A DNA stretch of 64,000 nucleotides from Chelonoidis abingdonii. Its lineage: Eukaryota; Chordata; Testudines; Testudinidae. Location: NCBI RefSeq assembly GCF_003597395.2, contig NC_133777.1, forward strand, positions 9,555,636 through 9,619,635. Reading direction: 5' to 3'. Positions 36,540-45,777 of the stretch are shown piece by piece. The notes beneath the pieces were generated by a model. The model saw only the letters and a program-made list of their open reading frames with translations. It was not told the DNA's origin and did not search any database. Positions within the stretch are counted from its first letter, which is position 1, and every line of letters begins with the position of its first letter. Made by a program: the position numbers and the translations under genes.

Positions 36540-37045
36540 CAAAGGCTAAAGCTGTATAAAGGGAAGATTGAACTATTTCTGGTGGTTCTGGTTCTGAATC
36601 TGATTTTGTAATGAACTTGTAGCCCCAGAAAAAAAACAGTTGTGGGTTTTGAAGGACTGACACCTACCACAGCCTGAGATTGGAGGTGGGGTGACTTCTT
36701 GCAAGCTTTTTAGCATGTGTCTAGGTTCATTTTTGTTAACGTTTTCTCTGAATGTTTTAACCTTAAGAATAAATGTGCGTGCCTACAAAGAGCGGTGGTA
36801 ATTTGTGACTGCAATTACAGCTATTCATAGCCTCTGGAGAGAAGCAAAGTGCAGATGCTGGCCTGTTTAGGTAGTCTGGCTTGCTGGAAATATCTCAGTG
36901 TAGGCAGGGAGCTGTGCAGCCTGGAAAAGCCCCTCAGAAGGGAGAGGAACACAGGTCTCTACCCAAGAGCGGTGATGGCTGAGGAGCCAGAACCCTTGAG
37001 TAGGAATACAGATGCAGTTGCCCTGAAGCTGTCTCTGTAACTTGA
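36540..37045 (+). mobile_element. LTR-like region
   Basis: It has a TATA-like GTATAAAGG near 36553, a polyadenylation signal in AAGAATAAATGTGCG near 36768, and then GAGCGGTGGTAATTTGTGAC and GCTGGAAATATCTCAG. This order (TATA, about 210 bp, AATAAA, U5-like) fits an LTR and resembles a family I associate with turtles. I found no paired LTR or target duplication. Confidence 0.4.
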
Positions 37046-38559
37046 AGGTGTTTTAGCTTTTTCCTTACTCTTTTCCCACACAGAGCCTGATCCTAAACCC
37101 ACTACCATTGCCGGGGAGCCTTTCCATTGACTTAAGTGGGTTCTGGATCAGGCTCACAGTACATGCATAAAAAAAAGTAGATACAGTCTTTAGGAATTTC
37201 TTTTTTTAAAAATGTGCTTACATTTGTACGAGCATCTTTTTGCAAATACTTTTTGCATGTCTGCAATCAGTTTCATATGCCTGTGCTTTCTGAACTGAAT
37301 AAAAGGCAACAGTTTAAACTACCTGTTAAATGTTAGGTCACTGTAACACAATCACTTGATTCCCCAAAGCAAACAGGCAGGAGAATGACTACAGATAGTG
37401 AATACTAAAGCATCTTTCAAGCTCGTCACCATACAAAAGCCTTCAGAACCAACAATACTGCTCACATGGGCTATGATGCATCAGAACGATAAACACTCAC
37501 TAATTTGTCATAGAACTTAGGAAAAGCTGAATGATATTGAGAGGTTACAGCCTGCCTGGTGCAGAAGCCATCTAGATTGTTCATTTTACCACTTTCGCTA
37601 TTTAAGGGCCAGGGTGTGTGCAAATGCAATACAGGATTAAAATGTGAATTTGCAAACATGGATTATATCCAAATTTTGTTCTAATTCTCAGACGAGTTCT
37701 TACACACAGTTTTGCAATAAGCTTCAGGTAAATGTTAGACACAAGGATACCATGAGGAATACTAACCAGGGACCGGAAGGGTGCCGAATGAGCTCTCATT
37801 TTCAGTGAAACATTCACAGATATGAAGAGCACATATCCATAGTAATGCATCACTTTGTTTAAACAGCATGTAAAGGACCTGTGTCTTGTGGCAAGTGGGT
37901 GGAATGCAGAAAAGGAGGAAGAGTAGGGCCCAGGCGGTTACTTCAACACTCCCAAAAGAGGAGTTAGAAATATCTGCAGCTCTCCATAGTAAAATATTTA
38001 AACAAACAAGTGTTTTTCCCTCTAGGTGCCTGCCAGTGTTGCATGCTGCTAATTCCTCTCTGAAATGCTAGAACATGTTTTAATATGGATTACAAAAATG
38101 TTAGCTACAAAGGTGTCTGTATGCTCAGAGGGCCACACTAGCAGAGCAGAAACATTGATTCTAAGCCTTTGATTCTAATGTTGCTCTTGGGGGAAAAAAA
38201 AAAGAAGATGTTTTCTCTTTCCAGCACCACTGATAGTTTGCAGGGCACCCTCCAGAACTGTATTAGCCTATTTTCACCACCATTTCCAGCTCAGTACACT
38301 TGGCTGTGATGGTTACAATTGCTTTCTAAAAGTTCACTGCAGTAAGGAGATTTAAAAAACAATACAGGAAAAAAGAGTAAATTGTAACCTTCATTTTCCA
38401 ATAGTGTTACAGGGCTATGCTGTTTTTCACATATTTTTGAGACACTCTTTTTTTGTTAGAAGGGACCAGAAATACCCTATGTGGGTAATTCTTACCCTTT
38501 CATTCTGACATTGCCAACTAATTATTTCCTTCCTTGGATCCTCATGTTATTATTTATCA

Positions 38560-38680
38560 GGTTTATTGAGATAGTGCATAAGAGTCAATCAAGAATGGTG
38601 CTGCAATGTGCTAGATGCTGTGTAAACACAGAATAAGAGATAGTCCCTGCCTGTAAGGAGCTTACAGTCCAAACAGATAA
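38560..38680 (+). mobile_element. Ancient amniote repeat fragment
   Basis: Contains GTGCTAGATGCTGTGTAAAC, ACAGAATAAGAGATAGTCCC and TAAGGAGCTTACAGTCCAAA. This order recurs as an old interspersed repeat of amniotes whose family I cannot name with certainty. Confidence 0.5.
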
Positions 38681-39319
38681 GGCAAAGATCAGTAATGAGG
38701 CATAGTGTGACAGAGGAGGCACAGTTTATAGAGTGGGTTTTTTTATATTTTCCCAATATTCTTTATCAGTTGGAGTTTTCTGTAGACACATTCTGTGCTT
38801 CAAATCCTAGTTTCCTAGTAAATAAGCACATAGGAGGTAGTACTCCTTTATTTAAAAAACAAACAAACAAAACCCGCAAACCACACACCCAACACCTCAG
38901 ACTGCAGGATTCTGTCTCTGACAGCCAACTCGTGCCAACTTTCATGCAAAGAATTTTTTTCCTTGTGTTCAGGAGATCCCTGCAGCAGCTGCCTTCAGAT
39001 CACATTTTATGACTTTCCTGCTCCTTCAGGTGCCAGGATTTCCTCACTTGAGTACTTTTGGAGGCTGTGAACCTGAACGCTTTCAACAGCTATTGACTCA
39101 AGATCTGAACAAAATGTAAAAAAAACCAGCCTGTAATTTAAAGGGACACTGTCAACCCAGTAAAACCCAAACTAATGGTCTATGTTAAAATTATCCTAAT
39201 GCTATGGGAAATAATCTCAGAATTCTAAATACAAACTCAAACTACAGCAATGCCAGGTAACACTAGAGACAGAACAGAGGCAGCAGAGTCTAAAAGAATG
39301 AGCACAAGATGAGAAGTCA

Positions 39320-39480
39320 GGGTCTCAATTTCCTCATTTTTAAAATGGGAATTAGCATCCCTACCTACCTACCTACCTACCAGGGCCGGTGGGAGGATTA
39401 TTAATATTAGTCCAGAGCTTTGAAGACAAAAGTGCTATTTACCTATTCAGTACTTTATTATTAGAGGTAGGAATGGATTA
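39320..39480 (+). mobile_element. SINE core remnant with an expanded (CTAC)n run
   Basis: TCAATTTCCTCATTTTTAAA and ATGGGAATTAGCATCC form the usual SINE core. It is followed by CTAC repeated five times (39361-39380) at the place where the consensus has a short CTACCTAC, so the microsatellite grew inside the element. Confidence 0.6.
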
Positions 39481-40161
39481 ATATATTGTAAACATCTTCA
39501 TACAGATCCCATTGTTTTTGTAAAAGTGACTGCTGGTTTGTGCATTGGAAAGCCATCTTGACAGGTCAGGGTAAAGAAAAGGTGATAAGATGTTTCACAG
39601 ATTCTTGTAACTGAGTTAGCTACTACTATTGCTCTTGATAAAAAGGTAATTGTGAGTTAACTCTTTGTGACATGACAGATGGTATTCTCCAAAGAAAAGC
39701 AATAAAGCAAAACACAAGAACACATACAACTAAGAGCTTAGGTGGCCCTGGCATCACAAGAGGAAAAAAACAACTCTTCCCTTGCCACAGAGTAGTAGGC
39801 AACTCCCCAAATATTCATCCAAAAAGGATACAAAACAGGAAAATGAGAGACAATTTAAATATAGTGCCATGAGATGACATGTGCATCTGACTCTTGCAAA
39901 TGTGTGCCTTCGGGATCAAAAGAGTGTTACATTAGTTATACAGACTCTCACTGACCCTTCCAAGCCCCAGCAAGAGGTACCACACTTCTCAGCTGACAGC
40001 AATGTAATATTTTAATTTGTTCATCTATGAATTGGCTTGGATGTGCTTTATAGTACTGAAAGTAAGAGGAAGAATAAGCACATATTCATAGTTCTCCTTC
40101 TGTTTTCTCTCCGCCTCTTCCTAACCATTGTGTTTGGAAATTTAAATGTTGCCTCTCTTAC

Positions 40162-40260
40162 CCAGAATAATTCCATTGGGTTCCTCTGGTGGTTGCCACA
40201 CAATTCGTACTGATGTCAGTCTCACTTCAGGGAACACCAGCCTCACAGGAGGTCCTGGGG
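40162..40260 (-). CDS. SDK2: SDK2 exon (local 6): N-terminal half of FnIII-8
   Basis: The acceptor TTTTCAG is followed by two bases completing Ala, 32 codons, and one base before GTAAGAG. It reads [34 protein letters not shown]. This is diagnostic for SDK2: SDK1 differs at [12 protein letters not shown]. The exon is 99 nt with phase 1 at both ends, so skipping it would keep the frame but remove half an FnIII fold. Confidence 0.95.
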
Positions 40261-42643
40261 CTGAAAAGAAGAACAGAAATCACAAAAGTGGATATTATGT
40301 ACCAAAGGAACTGCTAGTTCCATGACAGCTGCTTGTTTAAACACTTCTCTGTCTGCTTTATACAGAAGTCAGGCCAAGCAGTATCTAACCAGAACTCCAG
40401 AGATGGCTGTGAGCTTATGATGCTGTACATGCACACACTGGTTTTATTATGAGGAATTCTGTGAAAGGCTGGGTGCCTCTAGCACCACAGAAGAGTAAAT
40501 ATAATACCGCAACCACACACCCTAGAATGCTTTGCTGCACCTATAATAGTGTGTAACAAGGAGGCTTTGACAAATGAGTTCTGGCCTGTGCGAGAATGAT
40601 CTCCTAACAGCATTGCTGGGAATCCCTGTGAGCCAATCAGATTACACACTTCATCTAAGTCACTACATAGCTGATTATATTCTATGGTGCGAGGCACTGA
40701 GCTATCTTTACAGATAGAGAGAGAGAATGTGTCAGCTTAATCCCCTTCATGCCTGTTGAAATTGAATAATACTGTCTAACTCTGCAGGCAGCCCTAGCTT
40801 TGAACTCTCTTCTGATTTTACATATGCATTTTGTACGGGTGTCTAGGCTCGAGAACCTTTGTGAAGTCAGAAGCTCATTATAAGCACAGATGCCTGGCAC
40901 CCAGGTTGTCCATCTCAGGTTCACAAGGTGAGTTTATGCAAATTCACAAATACGCAGGCTCTGAAATTCTCCGTAAGCACAAATCTCACCTGCACTCTCA
41001 CTGATGATACTTTTAATTAAATCGAACTGAAAGAAGACACAACATGTTTACGTCAGGAGTTTGGAGATGGAAGAACAATTTGTGTCATTTGCCAACATAT
41101 ACTTTAGGAGGGAACTGCTATAATGAGCTTGTCTTTGACAAATAACCTTAAACGTTTCTCATTATATTTTGGTTTATGGAATTCAGTGAACGCACTGTCT
41201 CCCTGTAGAGTTTTGCTACAATAATCTGCACTCTGCCTCGTCTCTTAGAAAAAGGCTAAGTTACCACACAGCTAGTGTGTTAGGAGAATGACTAAAGCAA
41301 TGATTGGGGGTAATTGCACTCTTTCTCTCTGCAAGGCACATCCTTAGTGCTTTGTTGGAGACTGCAGAAAACATTGTACTAAATCAGAAGTCTGAACATG
41401 TTCTCAGTCCAATGTAATTATTTCAATAAAGTTGCTCATGGAAATCAACAGTTATTTAATTTCTGTTGGGAGCTTTAGATCCGAAAGGATTTGGGATTTT
41501 TATTTTATTTATTATTATTAGGATGAATACAAAAAAAGAGTTTTCAACTGCCACGTTCTTTATACTTGCTTATACCCTACTGAAAATGCAGAGAAAATGG
41601 TCACCTTTAAGTGTTCGACATGTCTAAAGCTGAAAAATATTTTTACTGTTGATGTAAACTTCAGTGAAAATACACCAGGAATGCTCTGACCACACAGACA
41701 AGTTAAAATGGAAACAGGAAGTTGCTCTAGTCCTTTCAGCATGTCAAACTGCACAGAGGAATCTCTGAGCTCATAGGAAGCATTGGAGGGGATTACAAAG
41801 GGAAGCCTATATGGTCACTTTTCAAAGGTCAGTCTCTTATTGACCAGAACAAGCAGATGAATGATTGATAGACTTGTGGGTTGGGTTTAAACAGAAGGCT
41901 GCAACTTTATTAATTTTACCTTGTGGAGGGGCACTTCATTGCCTGCCCAGCTCTCATGTATGAGGCATTTAATTAATTTGTTCCAGTGAGGGTTCCAGGG
42001 CTCTTATCACAAACCAAAAAATAACTTGAGGTACATCCTTCCTCATCTACTCAGGCACTCAGTTCAGTTGTGAAACCTCTTCCCCCTGGTTCTCTGCATA
42101 AGCAGGGTGGCGTGACAGAGGTCACAAAGGCATGTGAAGGGAACCTCAGTACTCAAAGACTTCAAAGTTCTTCTGCTTCATGAGAACAAGGTGCAGCTGT
42201 ACAATCCTGGAGGTCTTGCTGACCTCTGGAAGCTGGCTCTTCTCACCTTTACCCCACGACACCAGCTGCAAGTTATGACGAGTCAGCAATTTAAACAGTG
42301 TTATAAGTAGGGCTCCATGTCTGTCACAGAGGTTGAGGAAGTCACAGATTCTGTGACTTTCTGTGACTTCTGCAGCATCCAGCATGGCTGAGCCAGGGAA
42401 AAGAGTCGGGGGAGAGAAACTCAGCAGCCAGTCAACTGTCCCCATCCCCACTTACTCAGCCAATGGCTAAGCAGAGAACTGAAGGGAGGAAATCCTCTCC
42501 CTGCTGTGCATGCATTTGGACTTTTCTCATTCCCTGATGCCCAATCAAAGTACCTTCCCTGGTAAAGGCAGCACAAGCTGTTCTTTTGCAGAACATTCTT
42601 ACTGGAACGCCAAACTCCATATCGCTTTCAGGCCCAGTCAGGG

Positions 42644-42656
42644 CTAGATTTTTATT
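42644..42656 (+). repeat. Left 13-bp target-site duplication
   Basis: CTAGATTTTTATT occurs here and identically at 44259-44271, immediately outside the inverted Penelope-like composite. Confidence 0.9.
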
Positions 42657-43570
42657 AAAAGCAGCAGAGAATCCTGTGGCACCTTATAGACTAACAGACG
42701 TTTTGGAGCGTGAGCTTTCGTGGGTGAATACCCACTTCGTCAGACGCAGGTAGGAGAAATTCCAGGGCAGGTATATATATGCTAGCAAGCAAGCTAGAGA
42801 TAACGCAGGTTAGTTCAACAGGAGGGTGAGGCCCTGTTCTAGCAGTAGAGGTGTGAAAACCAAGGGAGGAGAAACTGTTCTGTAATTGGCAAGCCATTCA
42901 CAGTCTTTGTTTAGTCCAGAGCTGATTGTGTTCAAATTGCAGAGAGGAACTGAAGCTCAGCAGTTTCTCTTGAAGTCTGCGTCCTGAAGTTTTTTGCTGC
43001 AAGATGGCCACCTTAAGGTTGCTATAGTGTGGCCAGGGAGGTTGAAGTGCTCTCTACAGGTTTTGTTATTTGCCATTCCGATATCTGATTTGTTCCATTT
43101 ATCCTTTTCCGTAGTGACTGTCCGTTTGGCCGATGTACATGACAGAGGGGCATTGCTGGCATATATGCGGTATATACATTGTGGGATGTGCAGGTGAATG
43201 AACCAGTGATGGTATGGCTGATCTGGTTAGGTCCTGTGATGTATCGCTGGTGTAATAATAGTGGCAAGTTGCATCGAGGTTTGTTGCATGGATGGTTCTG
43301 AGCTAGAGTTACTATGGTCGGTGTGCAGTTGCTGGTGAGAATACGTTTCAGGTTGGCAGTTGTCTGGGGCAAGGATTGGCCTGCACCCGACCGTGAAAGT
43401 GTAGGATCATTGTCCAGATGGGTTGTAGATCCCTGATGATGCATTGGAGGGTCTTAGCTGGGCGTATGTGATGGCAGTGGAGTCCTGTTGGTTTCTTCTT
43501 GGGTTTGTCTTGCAGTAGGAGGCTTCTGGGTACACGTTGGCTCTGTTGATCTGTTTCCTAATTTCCTCTA
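42657..43570 (-). mobile_element. Penelope-like element, arm A (minus strand; endonuclease region and 3' end)
   Basis: On the minus strand, frames near 43444-43022 give RILTSNCTPTIVTLAQNHPC, NKPRC, then HQRYITGPNQISHTITGSFT, PMPLC-like text and NGQSLRKRIN, ending in a TSLATL segment. The Cys pairs followed by VY-I, CP-YVG-like, and LR-R-N match the CX2-5C linker and GIY-YIG endonuclease of Penelope-like retroelements; frameshifts break it. A 3' UTR follows, with TATATATACCTGCCCTGG, the hammerhead-like core (42706-42743), and the terminus GGTGCCACAGGATTCTCTGC. No reverse transcriptase is present. The class call rests on protein pattern and on memory. Confidence 0.75.
42706..42743 (-). ncRNA. 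Hammerhead-ribozyme-like core, arm A
   Basis: Read on the minus strand: CTGACGA (42743-42737), then stem II GTGGGT-ATTC-ACCCAC, GAAA (42719-42716), a two-base-pair stem III (GC-TCAC-GC) and TC before the predicted cleavage point. This satisfies the CUGANGA, stem II, GAAA and UH core rule. Stem I is unconvincing: only a CGT/ACG pairing is visible and it is offset. Activity is therefore not claimed. Confidence 0.5.
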
Positions 43571-44258
43571 GCTCCGAACCAATCATGCAACAAACTCGAT
43601 GCCAACTCTGCCCACATATCTACACCAGCGATACCATCACAGGACCTACCAGATCAGCCATACCATCACTGTGTTCATTCACCTGCAGCCCTCCACCAAT
43701 GTAATATACGCCATCATCTCCAACTGCCCCTCTGTCATGTACATCGCCAAACTGGACAGTCACACGGAAAAGGATAAATGGACACAAATCAGATATCGGG
43801 AATGGCAATATACAAAAACTGTAGGAGAGCACTTCAACCCCCTGGCCACACTATAGCCAGACCTTAAGGTGGCTATCTTGCAGCAAAAAACTTCAGGACC
43901 AGACTTCAAAGAGAACTGCTGAGCTTCAGTTCCTCTGCAAATTGACACCATCAGCTCTGGACTAAACAAAGACTGTGAATGGCTTGCCAATTACAAACCA
44001 GTTTCTCCTCCTTGGTTTTCACACCTCTACTCGTAGAACAGGGCCTCACCCCTCCCTGATTGAACTAACCTTTTATCTCTGCTTGCTTGCTAGCATATAT
44101 ATAACCTGCCCTGGAAATTTCCACTCCTGCGTCTGACGAAGCGAGTGGGTATTCACCCCACGAAAGCTCACGCTCCAAAACGTCTGTTAGTCTATAAGGT
44201 GCCACAGGATTCTCTGCTGCTTTTACAGATCCAGACTAACACGGCTACCCCTCTGATA
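43571..44258 (+). mobile_element. Penelope-like element, arm B (plus strand; endonuclease region and 3' end)
   Basis: The frame 43599-43856 gives HTITVFIHLQPSTNVIYAII, SNCPSVMYIAKLDSHTEKDK and EHFNPLATL, a degraded GIY-YIG endonuclease (VIYAI...CP...YI). The 3' UTR repeats arm A in opposite orientation and continues 35 bp further, to CAGATCCAGACTAACACGGC and TACCCCTCTGATA. The hammerhead-like core is at 44133-44180. Arm B starts further downstream in the element than arm A, so the joined structure is an unequal inverted repeat. Confidence 0.75.
44133..44180 (+). ncRNA. Hammerhead-ribozyme-like core, arm B (altered)
   Basis: CTGACGA at 44133-44139 and GAAA at 44162-44165, with GTGGGT-ATTC-ACCC(C)AC between. 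Compared with arm A there are extra bases (GCGA) before stem II and one extra C in its 3' strand, so folding is probably impaired. Stem III GC-TCAC-GC and the TCC that follows are unchanged. Confidence 0.4.
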
Positions 44259-44271
44259 CTAGATTTTTATT
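44259..44271 (+). repeat. Right 13-bp target-site duplication
   Basis: An exact second copy of CTAGATTTTTATT, showing that both arms (42657-44258) entered the intron as one insertion. Confidence 0.9.
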
Positions 44272-44629
44272 GTGTCCTATTACAGCATTTCTTGTTTTAG
44301 TGCTGAGATGGCAGTACTGTAGAAGTTCATAACTGGGCTGTCAAACTTCACTCCAGCCTGGAACTAGCTCTCTGAGGTTTGAATGAATGAGAAATGTAGT
44401 TTTCTGCTTTTGCCAATTAAGGGGGAAAATGTTTTCAGTTTTTGGGCCCAGAACCTCAGCTTGCCCCGAATGCTGTGCTAATTGACACTAGCCAAGGATC
44501 AGATTCTTTGTTTAAAATTGCAAGCAAATCTAGGCTATATTTTAAAGTTTGCATAATGAAAAAAGCTTTTATTTTAAAAAGAAATGCTAGAATGAATGGG
44601 AAGAACACTTGAGCGACCCATAAACTCAC

Positions 44630-44819
44630 CATCATCCTTGGTTCTCTCTATGACTGGAGGGAAGTTAGGGACCCCATCTCCAATACGTGTGAATGCCAGC
44701 ACCTGAATCTCATAAAGAACGTATTTCCTCAAGCTGGCCAGCAGGACACTCTGTGTGTGGTTACCTCTAACTATTTGGGTCTTTAGTTCAGAGTCCAAAT
44801 CTTTTGCTTTAAACAGAAT
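44630..44819 (-). CDS. SDK2: SDK2 exon (local 5): C-terminal half of FnIII-7
   Basis: The acceptor TTCTTGCAG precedes ILFKAKDLDSELKTQIVRGN; the exon has 63 codons plus one base before GTGAGT. It contains the sequon N-H-T in VRGNHTQS, a likely N-glycosylation site that I recall being conserved in SDK2. The stretch YVLYEIQVLAFTRIGDGVP carries the F-strand Tyr and the G-x-G turn. It ends ERTKDD, leading into the linker to FnIII-8. Exons 4 and 5 are separated by only 842 bp, the shortest intron here. Confidence 0.95.
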
Positions 44820-45230
44820 CTGCAAGAATAAAAACAACAGAAAAAGTATGGTTATCAATCAATATCCAAAAGGATTACAAGAAAGATTGTATGTATTTTG
44901 GGTTCTTCCTGGTCTTAAAATATAAAGCAACAGACTCAACTGGGCTTTTTTGCACAGAGCAAACAAGTAATCCCATAGACCTGAGCACTGGCTGTATATA
45001 ACTCAGAAGGTAAGCCATGAACTGCTGGGAATGTGAGGGGAAATCAGTGATGCTGCATGCTTGAACCTGAGAGATTACGACTTCAGAAGACAGAAGGCAT
45101 TGTTAGAAAGAACACAACTCTGCTGGATACTTTGCCCTCATCTCTGGTGACTGAATTGCAATGATCTGGGATGATGAGGTGAGTATGAGCAAGCCCGTTC
45201 TAGGATCTTGACTGATATCCCTTTCTGTGG

Positions 45231-45512
45231 TCTCCACTTCGAGTGGCAGGTGTAAATTCCAATTCAAGGAGACATACCCATGCTAGCTCTGATTGAGTTT
45301 GCATGCTTTAAAACAGAATGTAGATGTGCGATATGAGCAACAGGAGAAGCTAGCCGCCCCAAGTACCAACCCATCTGAGACACTAGGCATGAAGTTGGGG
45401 TACCTAGCCCACTCCTGCTGTTCACGTCACCGTGACAACACTCTATTTTTAGCATGCTAGCTTGACCAGAGCTAGTGTAGTTTATATCTCCAGCTCCAAG
45501 CGCAGACATATC
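45231..45512. mobile_element. Inverted-repeat DNA element related to 23358-23657
   Basis: Shares CTCTATTTTTAGCATGCTAG, the AGAGCTAGTGTAG block and a CAGACATA end with the other copy. It lies in the 842-bp intron between local exons 4 and 5 and fills about a third of it. The termini are eroded. Confidence 0.45.
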
Positions 45513-45661
45513 CTAAACCAATCAGATCATCCTCCAAAGAAAGAGAATATTTCCTGACCCTTCTCAAAAGAGAAATGGGTAAATTAATATGCATCTGGTA
45601 GATAATAACTATCAAATGGAAAAACAGCCTAGCAAATTGTATTAAAACCTCGATTGTGTAC

Positions 45662-45777
45662 CTTGTAGCCCAGAATAAGTCCATTTTGCTCTGGTTCAGG
45701 TACTGATATCCATGTCAGTAGGATCTGGGTGGAGCTTACTGCTTCAGCTGACACATTCTCAGGGGGAGCAGAAGGAA
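45662..45777 (-). CDS. SDK2: SDK2 exon (local 4): N-terminal half of FnIII-7
   Basis: Two bases complete a Val codon after the acceptor ATTGCAG; 38 codons follow and the exon ends in phase 0. It reads VPSAPPENVSAEAVSSTQIL, LTWISVPEPEQNGLILGYK. The start VPSAPPEN is a typical inter-FnIII linker, the Trp of LTW is the B-strand core residue, and the NGLILGYK segment leads into strand C. The donor AAG|GTACAC is a poor match to the vertebrate GTRAGT consensus, but phase and homology require this boundary. Confidence 0.94.

Larger units (their letters stand above)
30595..40161 (-). other. SDK2 intron between local exons 6 and 7
   Basis: At 9.6 kb this is the largest complete intron here. It contains a hAT element inside a possibly LTR-derived region (33400-34250), an A-rich tract (34800-36200), an LTR-like region (36540-37045), an old repeat (38560-38680), a (CTAC)n run and a SINE remnant (39320-39480). 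The 31900-32450 block is purine/GC-rich and looks repeat-derived. No host gene is supported. Confidence 0.65.
40261..44629 (-). other. SDK2 intron between local exons 5 and 6
   Basis: The 4.4 kb intron is dominated by the Penelope-like composite at 42657-44258. A repeat-like patch with GTCACAGATTCTGTGACTTT lies at 42300-42400. The remaining 40261-42290 shows nothing assignable. Confidence 0.7.

Noticed and set aside
43022..43444. 140-codon minus-strand frame as a host gene
   Set aside because: It is the degraded endonuclease region of the Penelope-like arm A.
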